A stretch of 64,000 nucleotides of DNA from Nonomuraea fuscirosea (GTDB lineage Bacteria; Actinomycetota; Actinomycetes; Streptosporangiales; Streptosporangiaceae). Of the stretch, positions 41,623 to 51,765 are shown piece by piece. The stretch is taken from NCBI RefSeq assembly GCF_003001935.1, contig NZ_PVNG01000003.1, positions 434,001-498,000 of the forward strand, in the 5' to 3' direction. Position 1 is the stretch's first letter; every line of letters begins with the position of its first letter. Position numbers and translations under genes: made by a program. The notes under the pieces were generated by a model. The model worked only from the letters and a program-made list of their open reading frames with translations. It made no database searches and was not told where the DNA came from.

Positions 41623-42006
41623 GGGGGTGACTGGCTTCGACTTTGGCCTTGCAAGCCAGGTGAAGCGGGCCGAGGACTGCGGACATAACCTCGTTAATCC
41701 TGTGACCGCAAACAACAAGTGCCAATTCCAAGAGCACTGTGGCTGCCAGGGACTCCCTGGCGCTCGCTGCCTAAGTAGCGAAACCACTGTCAGCCCGGGA
41801 GTGCCTTCGGCCCGGGACCTGGCATCGCTAGAAGGCTCAACCGTTCGACCCGGCCACGGGGAAGATCGGGAAACTAAACAGTGGCTGAGCCCGTCGGCGA
41901 CTCGCCTGCGTGATCGCCGGGGCTGAGAAAAGCACAGCAGGCTGCGCCCGGAGAAGCCCTGACTTGGGGTTGAAGGACGCGGGTTCGATTCCCGCCACCT
42001 CCACCA
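41623..42006 (+). ncRNA. ssrA: transfer-messenger RNA (tmRNA)
   Basis: The 5' GGGGGTG pairs with 3' CACCTCC to form the tRNA-like acceptor stem, and the encoded 3' end is ACCA. The T-arm GGGTTCGATTCCC is present. The tag frame starts at GCC 41721 and ends at TAA 41772-41774, giving ANSKSTVAARDSLALAA. The terminal ALAA is the universal degradation signal, and the ANSK start resembles the tag I recall for Thermobifida. The tag is 17 residues, longer than most actinobacterial tags. The length is 384 nt. It releases stalled ribosomes together with SmpB. Confidence 0.95.
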
Positions 42007-42013
42007 TCACAGA

Positions 42014-42066
42014 CCGCCATCCACCTGCGGAGACATCGCAGGTAGGTGGCGGTTTCGTGTTTTTCG
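42014..42066 (+). terminator. terminator after tmRNA
   Basis: CCGCCATCCACCTGCG pairs with CGCAGGTAGGTGGCGG with two mismatches across a seven-base loop, followed by TTTCGTGTTTTT. It lies 8 nt past the tmRNA 3' end. Confidence 0.85.
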
Positions 42067-42179
42067 GGGGCACTCGCGAGGGTGGTCCGCACGCCATGCG
42101 TTCGGCATGCGCTCCGTGGCCAGACTGGAGCCGTTCACTGTTCCTCCGCATCGAGCGGATGCCGAGCCATGGAGTAGCC

Positions 42180-42407
42180 ATGACAGCGATCGTGCCCGAG
42201 CACAATCTCGACGAGATCGTCGCGCAGATCCGCGCCGAGGAGTCGGCCGCGGACTTCGACACCTCCGAAACCGCGTTCAGCGAACTGGCCGGGGTCTCCC
42301 CGGAGGACCTGCAGCAGTTCCTGGAGGAGCAGGTCGGGCTGTCTCCCGACGAGGGCATCCAGGGCAGCTTCACCGGCATCATCGTCACCGCCGGGGTGCA
42401 CTGCTAG
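42180..42407 (+). CDS. thioamitide (thioviridamide-type) RiPP precursor peptide
   Basis: A 75-residue precursor. The leader (residues 1-62) is acidic and helical-looking (DEIVAQIRAEESAADFD, SPEDLQQFLEEQVGL). The predicted core is residues 63-75, SFTGIIVTAGVHC. It lines up with the thioviridamide core SVMAAAASIALHC: Ser1 (N-terminal pyruvyl/lactyl type cap), Thr at position 8 (partner in the AviMeCys ring), His12 (methylated and hydroxylated) and the C-terminal Cys13. GGAG precedes the ATG at 7 nt. It is the first gene of the operon, and the next gene starts directly after its TAG. Product structure is inferred from the pathway genes. Confidence 0.9.
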   Translation: MTAIVPEHNLDEIVAQIRAEESAADFDTSETAFSELAGVSPEDLQQFLEEQVGLSPDEGIQGSFTGIIVTAGVHC

Positions 42408-43505
42408 ATGGTCCCGCACTCAGGGGCTGACGAGCTCCTGCGCGCCCGGACGCTGGGTTTCCACATCCCGCGTCCGGGCCGGCGCAGCGCGCCCCGCCGG
42501 ACGCAGCAGTTCGACCACCGCGGCGCGGAGCTCGCCCCGGTCTTCACGGCGCTGGGCATCGATCTGGATCGGGTGGTCCGGGTCAGTCAGCGCGTCTCGC
42601 GCCGGCTCGTGCTGATGGTCGAACTCGCCGACGGAAGCGCCCTGCTCCTGAAGTGGCCCGACACCGACACCGAGCACGACCACGACTACGAGTACGTGAT
42701 GCTGAGCCTGATCGACCGGCTCGATCTGCCGGCCGGGACCCGGGCCGCGCTGCCGCGCCTGCTCGCCGCCGACCGCCGGAGCGGGACCATCGCCCTGGAC
42801 GTGATGCGGGACTGCGTACGCCTGAGCGACGTGATCAGGCAGACCCACGTGGTGGACACCGTGTACCTGGTCCATCTGGCCGCGGCGATGGCGGGGCTGC
42901 ACCGCACGCCGATCGAGGAGGCGTACGCCGAGTATCCCGACTGGCTGCTGCGTCCGCCGGTGCCGAAGTCGACGATCCCCACGCCGTACGAGTTCGCCCA
43001 CGGCTGCGGCGTCGACTTCGACGTGTACCTGCGGACGATGCAGGAGCTCCAGCGGGACTTCGTGGAGATCCACGCCGGCTGGCGGCCGGACAGCCTGATC
43101 CACTTCGACCTGCGTGACGACAACGTCCTGCTGGCCAGGGACCCGCGGGCGGCCGCGCCCGTCCGCGTCATCGACTGGGAGGCCGCCGGGTTCGGCGACC
43201 CGTACTTCGACCTCGGCACGCTGGTGGGCCAGTTCCTCACCGCGGCCCTGCGCCGCCACGGCGACCCGGACGGACCCCGCGCGGCGCGGCAGAACATCCG
43301 CGCCTTCCTGCTCGCCTACCGGCGGCTGGCCGAGCCGGAGCAGGCGCACGAGGAGCGGATCTTCCGGTACGCGGGCATCCTCCTGCTGGTCCAGGCGGCG
43401 AGCCGGCTGCACCTCCTGGGCGCTCTCGGCCGGATCGGCCATCTCTGCCTGCTCTACGGAAAGCAGCTCATCCAGAACCCCGTTCCGGAGGCGATCCTGC
43501 GATGA
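42408..43505 (+). CDS. APH-like phosphotransferase, TvaC-type
   Basis: A 365-residue protein of the aminoglycoside-phosphotransferase/choline-kinase fold. The Brenner motif is LIHFDLRDDNVLL and the metal-binding segment is VIDWEAAGFGDPYFDLG. In thioamitide clusters such kinases are thought to phosphorylate Ser/Thr of the precursor, which a HopA1-like partner then eliminates to make dehydro-residues. It begins with ATG immediately after the precursor stop and overlaps the HopA1-like gene by 4 nt. Two such kinases occur in this operon, as in thioviridamide. Confidence 0.85.
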   Translation: MVPHSGADELLRARTLGFHIPRPGRRSAPRRTQQFDHRGAELAPVFTALGIDLDRVVRVSQRVSRRLVLMVELADGSALLLKWPDTDTEHDHDYEYVMLSLIDRLDLPAGTRAALPRLLAADRRSGTIALDVMRDCVRLSDVIRQTHVVDTVYLVHLAAAMAGLHRTPIEEAYAEYPDWLLRPPVPKSTIPTPYEFAHGCGVDFDVYLRTMQELQRDFVEIHAGWRPDSLIHFDLRDDNVLLARDPRAAAPVRVIDWEAAGFGDPYFDLGTLVGQFLTAALRRHGDPDGPRAARQNIRAFLLAYRRLAEPEQAHEERIFRYAGILLLVQAASRLHLLGALGRIGHLCLLYGKQLIQNPVPEAILR

Positions 43506-44518
43506 CGGACGAGACGGACAACCCCTATCTCCGCTTCTTCCGTCAGATAGCGGAGGAAGCGGTGATCCAGGACGCCTCCACCTTCACCCACCCGCGGTTC
43601 GGAACCCTGGAGCCGCCCCGCGACATGGCCGCCGGCGACGGTCACCCGGTCGTCACCTACCTGGCGAAGCTCATCTATCTGTCGTACTACGCGGGGGACG
43701 ACGCGGCCGCGCGGATCCTCATGGACGGCGGCAAGGCCGTCGCCACCATCCCCGACTACGAGGACTACGCCTTCAGCGAGCAGCTGCACGGGCACAACAC
43801 CGGACGCGGACATCTCACCCCCGGCTGGCGGATCACCGGGCGCGACGGGCAGAGCTTCCTGGTGCACGCGGAGGGCATCACGCTCAGCGCCACCCTGGGG
43901 GAGCTCGTCGCGACCGGACCGGACGGTGAGCTGACGGTGGGCGCGCCGGTGTCGGTGCGTTTCCCGCCGAGCATGCGGTACGCCATGCTCGGCTGGTACC
44001 TGGCGGTCGGGGATCAGGGCGTGGCCGAACGCGAGGACGGCCTGGTCCGCGTCTACTTCAGCCTGGACGGGCACCTCGGCGCCCCCGTCCTGATGAAGAC
44101 GGTCACCTCGACGCTCAATGCGCTGGAGCTCCCCTTCCAGTTCAAGATGGCCAACCACCCGGCCGCCTACCACCGGCGCGACGCCGGAGTGCTCTTCCTG
44201 AGCGCGGAGGCGTGGTCGCGCCACCGGACGACCCTGCTGGAGATGTGCGCGGAGGCACGCGCCGTCCTGCGCGACGACTACCCGAGGCTGGCGCTGCCGC
44301 TGGCGTTCGGGGTCTCCTTCGCCGTCGAGCCCCGGGTCCCCGGACGCCTGCTGAGCTTCGGCGAACACCGCTGCCTGCTCGTCGCCGAGGCGCTGGCCGA
44401 GGCGCACGAGCGGGGGGTGGATGACGCGGCCGGCCGGCTGGCCGCCATCCGCGACCGCTACGCGCGCGAGGGACTGAGCCTGGAGGCGCCGTACGCCGAG
44501 CCGGTGCCGGTGTCATGA
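43502..44518 (+). CDS. HopA1-family protein, TvaD-type lyase candidate
   Basis: A 338-residue protein resembling the HopA1 type III effector family: VRVYFSLDGHLGAPVLMKTVTSTLNALELPF in the middle, then a late YPRLALPLAFGVSFA and SFGEHRCLLVAEAL block. In thioamitide pathways the HopA1-like protein is the likely phospho-Ser/Thr lyase acting with the kinases. It shows no signal peptide and no secretion context, so it is an enzyme here, not an effector. It overlaps both flanking genes by 4 nt. Confidence 0.83.
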   Translation: MTDETDNPYLRFFRQIAEEAVIQDASTFTHPRFGTLEPPRDMAAGDGHPVVTYLAKLIYLSYYAGDDAAARILMDGGKAVATIPDYEDYAFSEQLHGHNTGRGHLTPGWRITGRDGQSFLVHAEGITLSATLGELVATGPDGELTVGAPVSVRFPPSMRYAMLGWYLAVGDQGVAEREDGLVRVYFSLDGHLGAPVLMKTVTSTLNALELPFQFKMANHPAAYHRRDAGVLFLSAEAWSRHRTTLLEMCAEARAVLRDDYPRLALPLAFGVSFAVEPRVPGRLLSFGEHRCLLVAEALAEAHERGVDDAAGRLAAIRDRYAREGLSLEAPYAEPVPVS

Positions 44519-45485
44519 GCGGGACGACGGACGCCGCCGGCCTTGCGGAAGGTGGCACCGGCCGGACCGCTGGCCTTGCGGAAGGTGGCACCGGCCGGAC
44601 CACCGGTCTCGCGGGAGGCGGCACCGGCCGCACGTCCCCGGCCGCCGATGGTCTGGTGCGCAGCATGGACGGGCCGTTCGTGCTCCGGGTCTGCGTACGC
44701 ACCCCGTCCGGTTACCGCTGGGCGGAACAGGACAAGCGGCGGAACCCGTGCTACCTGGACGCGGGCCGGCTCGACGCGCTGCGTGCCGTGTTGCCCCAGG
44801 ACGCCGCCGTGCTCGCCGCCGTCCCCACCCTCTCCGCCTCCGGCCTGGCCACGTGGCCCACGCTGCCCACCCCCGCGCTGCTCTGCGACCGGGCGTACGT
44901 CGCCGGGCGCGGCGATTTCGAACGCGTCTGCCGGGCGTTGGGCGGGTTCCTCGCCCTGCTGCACGCCGCGCCGCCGGCCGACCTGCCTCGCCGGTCCGCC
45001 CCGGCCTGGCTGCCTGAGGGATCGTGGGCGGCCTGGGCGGTCGAGACCGTACGGCGCCGGCTGCCGGGCGGACGGCTCGCCCGCGCCGCGGCGGCCGTCA
45101 CCCCGTTCACCGGTTACCCCGTGGTCGTGCACGGGCGGTTCTCGACCGGTGTGTGCGCCGACACGGACCGGCCGGCGGTGCTCGGCTGGCGGGAGGCGGG
45201 GCTCGGCGACCCCCTGCGTGACCTGGCCTTCTTCCTGGCCGAGCTGGTCGAGGCGGCCGCGCTCATCGAGTCGGCGGACGATCCGGCGGCGACGGCGTTC
45301 CTCGACGGGTACGGCGCGGTGGCCGATGCCGACCGGCTGGTGGGTCTCGTCGCCGATCGGTTGCTGGAGCACTGCGCCCAGAGCATGGTGTGGCGGCCCG
45401 CGGGTCACGCCGTCGGGGGCGACCCGGAGGTGGCGCTGCCGCGGCTGGAGGCGTACTGGCGGAGGTTCGCGACGGCGGTGACGGC

Positions 45486-45489
<4 letters not shown>
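44515..45489 (+). CDS. APH-like phosphotransferase, TvaE-type
   Basis: A 324-residue second kinase-fold protein. The usual HxDxxxxN site is altered: the corresponding stretch reads VVHGRFSTGVCA, and the downstream DPLRDLAFF segment keeps one acidic residue. It may therefore be catalytically reduced, acting as a partner subunit of the first kinase. The N-terminus contains three near-exact 11-residue repeats, GLAEGGTGRTA (44539-44637). It overlaps neighbours by 4 nt on both sides. Confidence 0.78.
44539..44637 (+). repeat. 33-nt coding tandem repeat, three copies
   Basis: Units at 44539-44571, 44572-44604 and 44605-44637 encode GLAEGGTGRTA-like peptides at the N-terminus of the second kinase. 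The first two differ very little; the third is more diverged. Confidence 0.85.
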
Positions 45490-46342
<853 letters not shown>

Positions 46343-46346
<4 letters not shown>

Positions 46347-47563
46347 CCCTGACGCCCGACGTGACGCTGCGTCGCGTCCCCGAACTGCTGGTCGAGGTGG
46401 AGAGCTCCCATCGGGTGCGGGTGCACCACGACCGGCGGATCTGGGAGTTCGGCCCGCACGCGCTGTCTCTCCTCGACGTGTTCTACGAGCCCGTGACCGT
46501 CGCCGAGGCCCTCCAGCGTCTTCGCCCGCGGCTCAAGGGCAGGCGAGCCGTCGACGAGCTGCTCACGACGCTCACCACCATGGCCGGGGCCGGACTGCTC
46601 ACCCCCGACCCGGCCGAGGGCCACTCGGAGCTGATGTTCCCCATCGGCGGGTACGGACAGACGTACCTGGATGTCACGATGCTTGAAGACCCCGTGCGCA
46701 AGCCGCTGTTCCTCAAGGCCATCGACGAGGTGGTCGGCCCGGACGACGTGGTCCTGGACCTCGGCACCGGCTGCGGTGTCCTGGCCGTCGCGGCGGCCCG
46801 CGCCGGCGCCCGGCACGTGTACGCGGTCGAGCCCGCGCGCACCGGCGACATCGCCGCCCGCGTGGTCGAGCGCAACGGCTTCGCCGACCGGGTCACGATC
46901 GTGCGCGGCTGGTCCAGCACCACCGAACTGCCCGAGAAGGCGACCGTGCTGACCACCGACATCATCGGCAACGACGGCCTGGACATGGTCATCTGGGAGA
47001 ACCTCCAGGACGCGCGGCGGCGCCTGCTCAGCGACGACGCCCGCCTGATTCCCGGCTCGCTGCGCGCCAGGATCTACCTCGCCCACATGCCGGACGGCTT
47101 CCGCTCCCGGCACCGGATCCTGCCCGCGCACATCGCGCGCTGGCAGAGCCGCTACGGCATCGACTTCGCGCCGATGCTGGAGGGCAACCTCTCCCGCTCC
47201 GCGGGCTTCTACGAACGGCCCGAGCACGTGCGGGACTGGGAGCCGCTCTCGGAGCCCGTGCCCCTGTTCACGGTCGACCTGCACCAGGACGTACGGCACT
47301 TCGAGAACGAGGTGAGCGTGCCCGTCACCAGGGCGGGCCTGTGCAACACCGCGCTCGTCTACTTCGAGGCGCAGCTCGGTCCCACCACCGTGCTCTCCAC
47401 GGCTCCCTGGGACGGCGGCGAGAAGAGCCACTGGTACTGCGCCGGCTGGGCCTTCCCCGAGGAGGTCAAGGTCGCGCCGGGGGACATGATCACGCTGAGC
47501 TACCGGTACGAGGGCGACGGCCGGGCCCGTGTCGAACTCGTCCAGAAAGACGAGGAATCATGA
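46343..47563 (+). CDS. SAM-dependent methyltransferase, TvaG-type
   Basis: A 406-residue protein. An N-terminal domain (to about residue 110) resembles a RiPP-recognition or winged-helix segment; the SAM-binding core follows with VLDLGTGCGVLAVAAARAGA and HVYAVEPARTGDIA, and a PRMT-like beta-rich C-terminal domain. In thioviridamide the corresponding enzyme dimethylates the imidazole of His12, and this core keeps His12. GTG 46343 overlaps the decarboxylase stop and its end overlaps YcaO by 4 nt. Confidence 0.83.
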
Positions 47564-48909
47564 AGCTGCGCACCCACGTGCCCAAGGTCAACGGCCATGG
47601 CGTGCACCGGGAGATCACCGCCGAGGAGACCTGGTCGCGGGTGGAGCCGCATCTGCTGCGGGCGGGCATCACCCGGGTCGCCGACATCACCTGGCTGGAC
47701 CGGATCGGCATCCCCGTCTACAACGCGATCTCCCCGCGTTCCAACGACATCATCTCCGTCTACAACGGCAAGGGCATGACCCCGTTGCAGGCCAAGACCT
47801 CGGCCGTGATGGAGGCCATGGAGCGCTTCTCCGCGTGGCTGCCCCGCATGCCCGCCGTCATCGCCTCCTACCGGGAGTTACGCGCCGAGGGGCGGAGCGC
47901 GATGCACCCCGCCGAGTACCTGCTGGAGCCGGCCCCGCACTATTCCGACGACCTGCCCATCTCCTGGGCGCAGGGTCACGACCTGCTCTCCGGCGAACCG
48001 GTCCTGGTTCCCCAGGACGCGGCCGGCTACGTGGCGAAATATCACGAGGCGCCCTGCTACCGCATCACCACCACCAACGGGCTCGCCTCCGGCAACAGCC
48101 TGGAGGAGGCGGTGTGCCACGCGCTGTGCGAGGTGATCGAGCGCGACGCCATCACCATCTCCGAGCTGCTGAGCACGAAGCTCGGCCGGGTGCTGGAGGG
48201 GGACGACCGCTCGGAGCACACGTCCGCGATCACCGGCTGGCTCAAGGAGCAGCACCCGCACGTGGACATCGGCACGCTGCCGCCGCGCGCGAAGGACCTG
48301 GTCGCCCGGGTCCACGAGGCGCGGCTGGAGATGCGGGTCGTCCAGCTGACCAACGACATCGGCGTGCCCACCTTCGCGGCGGCGACCACCGAGGCGCTGA
48401 CGGCCACCTCGGCGCACAACCACGCCGGCTTCGGCACCCACCCCGACGCCGAGGTCGCGATCGTGCGGGCGATCAGCGAGTGCGCCCAGGGACGCGCGGT
48501 GGACATCCAGGCCATGCGGGAGGACATCTCCCTGCCGGGCACGAAGGTGCCCAAGCACATGCTGCACGTGCACCGGTCGGCGACCGTGGACGAGAACGGC
48601 TGGCTCTGGAAACCGTCCGGCAAGATCCTCGACGCCCGGGAGATCCCCTCCTACCGGCACGGGGACGTGATGGACGACGTGCGCTTCATGCTCGACCGGC
48701 TCCGGGCGATCGGGATGACCCGGGCCATCGTGGTCGACCTGTCCCCGCCGCAGATCCCGGTCTCCGTGGTCCGGCTGCTGGTGCCGGGGCTGGAGTCCTG
48801 GGGCGTCGACCACAGCAGGCTCGGCCGCCGGGCCGCCACCGCGTGGAACCGTGCCGTCCGCACGGCCGCCGAGCTCGACCGCCGGCTGTCCCTCGCCGAG
48901 GCGGGCTGA
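47560..48909 (+). CDS. YcaO-domain ATP-dependent thioamide-forming enzyme, TvaH-type
   Basis: A 449-residue YcaO protein. Typical ATP-binding blocks are present: SAVMEAMERFSAW, GLASGNSLEEAVCHALCEV followed by IERDA, and AISECAQGRAVDIQ. Together with TfuA, YcaO enzymes activate the peptide backbone amide by phosphorylation and sulfur replaces the oxygen, giving thioamides. ATG 47560 overlaps the methyltransferase stop. The pairing with a separate TfuA gene (rather than E1-like or dehydrogenase partners) points to thioamides, not azoles. Confidence 0.93.
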   Translation: MKLRTHVPKVNGHGVHREITAEETWSRVEPHLLRAGITRVADITWLDRIGIPVYNAISPRSNDIISVYNGKGMTPLQAKTSAVMEAMERFSAWLPRMPAVIASYRELRAEGRSAMHPAEYLLEPAPHYSDDLPISWAQGHDLLSGEPVLVPQDAAGYVAKYHEAPCYRITTTNGLASGNSLEEAVCHALCEVIERDAITISELLSTKLGRVLEGDDRSEHTSAITGWLKEQHPHVDIGTLPPRAKDLVARVHEARLEMRVVQLTNDIGVPTFAAATTEALTATSAHNHAGFGTHPDAEVAIVRAISECAQGRAVDIQAMREDISLPGTKVPKHMLHVHRSATVDENGWLWKPSGKILDAREIPSYRHGDVMDDVRFMLDRLRAIGMTRAIVVDLSPPQIPVSVVRLLVPGLESWGVDHSRLGRRAATAWNRAVRTAAELDRRLSLAEAG

Positions 48910-48935
48910 CCGCCATGACCGCAGAGAGGAATGTC

Positions 48936-49583
48936 ATGCGCGCAGCGGTCTTTCTCGGGCCCAGCCTGAGCCCGGCCCTCGCGTCGAAGGAGCTCGACGC
49001 GGAGTACCTGCCGCCGATCCAGCGCGGCGACATCGACGCCCTGCTGAGCCGGCCCGTGCCGCCCGAAGTGATCGGCATCGTGGACGGCCGGTTCCTGTCG
49101 TCGCTCTCGATCTCGCCGAAGGAGGTTCTCTCCGCCGTCGACGAGGGCGTACGCGTCTACGGATCGTCCAGCATGGGCGCCCTGCGCGCCGCGGAGTGCG
49201 CTCCCTGGGGCATGATCGGCGTCGGCAGGATCTACCAGGCGTACGCGTCCGGGGCCGTCGACGCGGACGATGAGGTGGCGATCGTCTACGACGAGGAGAC
49301 CGGGACGGCCGCGTCCGATCCCATGATCAATCTTCGCTTCGCCGTCGCCGCGGCGGTGGAACGCGGGCTGGTCACGGCCGGGACGGGAGCGGTCTTCGTC
49401 GACGCGGCGAAGAAGCTGTACTTCCCCGACCGCACCGTGCGCAACGTGCTGCGGGTCGTCGAGCCCGCCCTGCCCGCCGGCGAGCACGAGGCGCTCACCC
49501 GGTTCTTCGCCATCGAGGCGCCCGACACCAAGGCCGACGACGCCCGGCTGCTGCTCGGCGCGATCAGGGAGTACCTGGGATGA
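48936..49583 (+). CDS. TfuA-like protein, TvaI-type
   Basis: A 215-residue TfuA-family protein (MRAAVFLGPSLSPALASKEL start, VYGSSSMGALRAAECAPWG signature). It is the usual partner of YcaO in thioamidation and is thought to deliver or recruit the sulfur donor. I start at ATG 48936, which has GAGAGG 6 nt upstream; ATG 48915 lacks one. It overlaps the next gene by 4 nt. Confidence 0.92.
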   Translation: MRAAVFLGPSLSPALASKELDAEYLPPIQRGDIDALLSRPVPPEVIGIVDGRFLSSLSISPKEVLSAVDEGVRVYGSSSMGALRAAECAPWGMIGVGRIYQAYASGAVDADDEVAIVYDEETGTAASDPMINLRFAVAAAVERGLVTAGTGAVFVDAAKKLYFPDRTVRNVLRVVEPALPAGEHEALTRFFAIEAPDTKADDARLLLGAIREYLG

Positions 49584-50461
49584 GCGGCCACCCCGCGCCG
49601 CGACAGGACCGGCTCGCCCGCTTCCAGGCCGACGGATTCCTCTTCCCCGTCGAACTGCTGGAGCGTGCGGAGGCGCAGGAGTACGCCACCGCGCTCAGGA
49701 CCTACCGCGAGATCACCCGGCGGGCCGGCGGGCTGCTGCGGCAGCGCTGGAACTATCCGAAGATCCACCTGCTCACGCGATGGGCCGACGCGCTGGTCCA
49801 CCACGAGGCGGCGGTGGATCTCGCCGAGAGCCTGATCGGCCCCGATCTCCTGGTGTGGTCCACCAACATCTTCGAGCGGCCCGAGCACAGCCCTGCCCGC
49901 CTCGCCTGGCACCAGGACGCCCCGTACTACGGATGGGAGGGCTTCGAGGGCCGCGCGATCCGGGTCTGGATCGCTCTCACCCCCACGAGCAGGGCGAACG
50001 GCACGATGCTGTACTGCCGCGGATCGCACGCGGGCGGGCTGGTGCCGCACGGCTTCACCGGCTCCTCGATGGGCGATCTCCTCCAGGGCGAGCGGGCCGC
50101 GTACGAGATCGCGCAGGAGGACGTCCTCAGCGTGGACCTCGAACCCGGGCAGTGCGCCGTGCACACCCCCGCCACCGTTCACAGCTCGGGACCCAGCACG
50201 GGCGAGACGGAGCGGCTCTGCTTCGCCGTCGACTACATCGATCCCGCCGTGCGGCCCCTCCACGGCGACGACAGCGCCCTGCTGGTGCGCGGCGAGGATC
50301 GTCACGGGCACTACGTCCCCGAGCGGCGTCCCGCCGCGGACTTCGCCCCCGAGGCGCTGCGCGCCTTTCGCGCCGCGGTGCGGATGCGGGACGCCCGGCT
50401 GGTCGCGGTCATGCGCGAAGCTCATGCCGGGCGGGACGCGCGGGCCGGGCAGGCCGGGTGA
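49580..50461 (+). CDS. Fe(II)/2-oxoglutarate dioxygenase (PhyH family), TvaJ-type
   Basis: A 293-residue phytanoyl-CoA-dioxygenase-family protein. The iron ligands are H-x-D in WHQDAPYY and the distal histidine in HTPATVHSSGPSTG; the arginine in GETERLCFAVDY binds 2-oxoglutarate. In thioviridamide the counterpart hydroxylates the beta carbon of the C-terminal-region histidine. It overlaps TfuA and the peptidase by 4 nt each. Confidence 0.87.
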   Translation: MSGHPAPRQDRLARFQADGFLFPVELLERAEAQEYATALRTYREITRRAGGLLRQRWNYPKIHLLTRWADALVHHEAAVDLAESLIGPDLLVWSTNIFERPEHSPARLAWHQDAPYYGWEGFEGRAIRVWIALTPTSRANGTMLYCRGSHAGGLVPHGFTGSSMGDLLQGERAAYEIAQEDVLSVDLEPGQCAVHTPATVHSSGPSTGETERLCFAVDYIDPAVRPLHGDDSALLVRGEDRHGHYVPERRPAADFAPEALRAFRAAVRMRDARLVAVMREAHAGRDARAGQAG

Positions 50462-51765
50462 CCGGCTGGCAGGTCGCGGTCAAGGGCGGATTCCGCGCCA
50501 CGGGGACCGGGCTGGCACCGCCGTGGTCGGAGCGCGGCCCGACGGGGGCGGGGCTCCCACCGGCGACGCCTCCCGTCGAGCGGTGCTTCCCCGCCGTCAT
50601 CGACCAGGGCGAACAGCCGTTGTGCACCTCCGCGGTGGTCACCGCCATGGCCTCCTACTACGCGCGGCGGGCCGAGGGGCGGGAGTTCGAGCCTTCGCTG
50701 CTCTTCAACTACCGCCTCTCCCGCGGGCTCGGCGGGGATCCCGACCGCGACGGCTCGCACATCCTCTTCAGCCTCGCCGCCTGGGCCCGCTACGGCCTGG
50801 CCGACGAGGCGAGCTGGCCGCTGGACCTGAGCCGGGTCAACGACGACCCGCCCGAGGAGGTGTACCCGTCGAGCGCGCCGCGGCTGCAGTTCCGGCGGCT
50901 CGCGGGTGACGCGGGTGACACGGGTGACACGGCCCGGCGGGAAAGGCTCCTCACGCTGCTGAAGGAGCCGCTCGCGGTGGGCGTTCCCGTCGTCTTCGAG
51001 GTTCCGCTGCACCTCTCGACGGCCGGGTCGTTCGCCGACGGGATCTTCCCGGTCCCGCGTGCCGGGGAAGCGCTCCTCGGCGCGCACGTGGTGCTGCTCG
51101 TCGGCTATGACGACCACCGGCTGTGCGGGCCCGGGCTCACCGGCGCGTTCCGGGTGCGCAACAGCTGGGGGCCGGGGTGGGGTGAGGACGGCTACGGGTG
51201 GCTGCCGTTCGCGTTCGTCCGTCAAGGGCCGGTCCGCGACAGCTGGCTGGCGGTCGAGCCGGGCTGGGTGACCGCGCGGACCGGCGGCCCGGCCGGTGAT
51301 CGCGTACCGGCGCCGGGCGGACCGGCTCCCTCGTCGGAGGCGGGTCACGACCGGTCATCGGACCGTGAGGGAGTCCCGCTCCGGCCAGATGACGCCACGC
51401 GCCCCGGCGTCGTCGCGGTCCAGGACGGCGCGGTGCAGCCGGTTCAGCTCCTCGCTCGGCTCCACTCCCAGTTCCTTGGCCAGGATGTCACGCAGCTCCC
51501 GGTAGGTGCGCAGGGCCTTCTCGACGTCCCCGGAGCGGTGGAAGGCGTAGATCAACTGTGCCCAGGCGCCCTCCCGGTAGGGGTGGTCGGCCAGCAGGGC
51601 CCGCAATTCGGGGATGACGAGCCGGTGCTCCCCGCGCTGCAGCCGGACCGCGGTCAGATCCTCGTACGTGATCAACCGCAGGTCGTTGAACGCGTCGAGC
51701 TGGGCGAGCAGCCGGCCGGAACCGGCGACGTCACAACCGCCGGCCGGCCCGTGCCACAGCTCTAG
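50458..51765 (+). CDS. papain-like cysteine peptidase, probable leader peptidase; 3' end uncertain
   Basis: A C1-family peptidase with a complete triad region: the oxyanion Gln and catalytic Cys in DQGEQPLCTSAVVTAMASYY, His in LLGAHVVLLVGYDDH and Asn in RVRNSWGPGWGEDGYG. The domain is finished by about 51265. As read, the frame stays open to 51765 (435 residues) and overlaps the convergent SARP gene by 411 nt, which is suspicious. A +1 shift near the domain end would stop at 51269-51271 and a -1 shift at 51297-51299. It has no signal peptide, so it probably cleaves the precursor leader in the cell. A short 9-nt repeat lies at 50908-50934. Confidence 0.78.
   Translation: MTGWQVAVKGGFRATGTGLAPPWSERGPTGAGLPPATPPVERCFPAVIDQGEQPLCTSAVVTAMASYYARRAEGREFEPSLLFNYRLSRGLGGDPDRDGSHILFSLAAWARYGLADEASWPLDLSRVNDDPPEEVYPSSAPRLQFRRLAGDAGDTGDTARRERLLTLLKEPLAVGVPVVFEVPLHLSTAGSFADGIFPVPRAGEALLGAHVVLLVGYDDHRLCGPGLTGAFRVRNSWGPGWGEDGYGWLPFAFVRQGPVRDSWLAVEPGWVTARTGGPAGDRVPAPGGPAPSSEAGHDRSSDREGVPLRPDDATRPGVVAVQDGAVQPVQLLARLHSQFLGQDVTQLPVGAQGLLDVPGAVEGVDQLCPGALPVGVVGQQGPQFGDDEPVLPALQPDRGQILVRDQPQVVERVELGEQPAGTGDVTTAGRPVPQL

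Noticed and set aside
41980..42006. Possible tRNA gene (T-arm and ACCA end)
   Set aside because: These are the tRNA-like 3' part of tmRNA; the matching acceptor strand is 360 nt upstream with a tag reading frame between.
41910..42179. N-terminal extension of the thioamitide precursor (open frame from 41910)
   Set aside because: It overlaps tmRNA and its terminator; ATG 42180 has a good ribosome binding site and yields a normal leader length.
43502..44518. Type III secretion effector (HopA1)
   Set aside because: No secretion system or signal; the same family is a standard thioamitide pathway enzyme, which the neighbours support.
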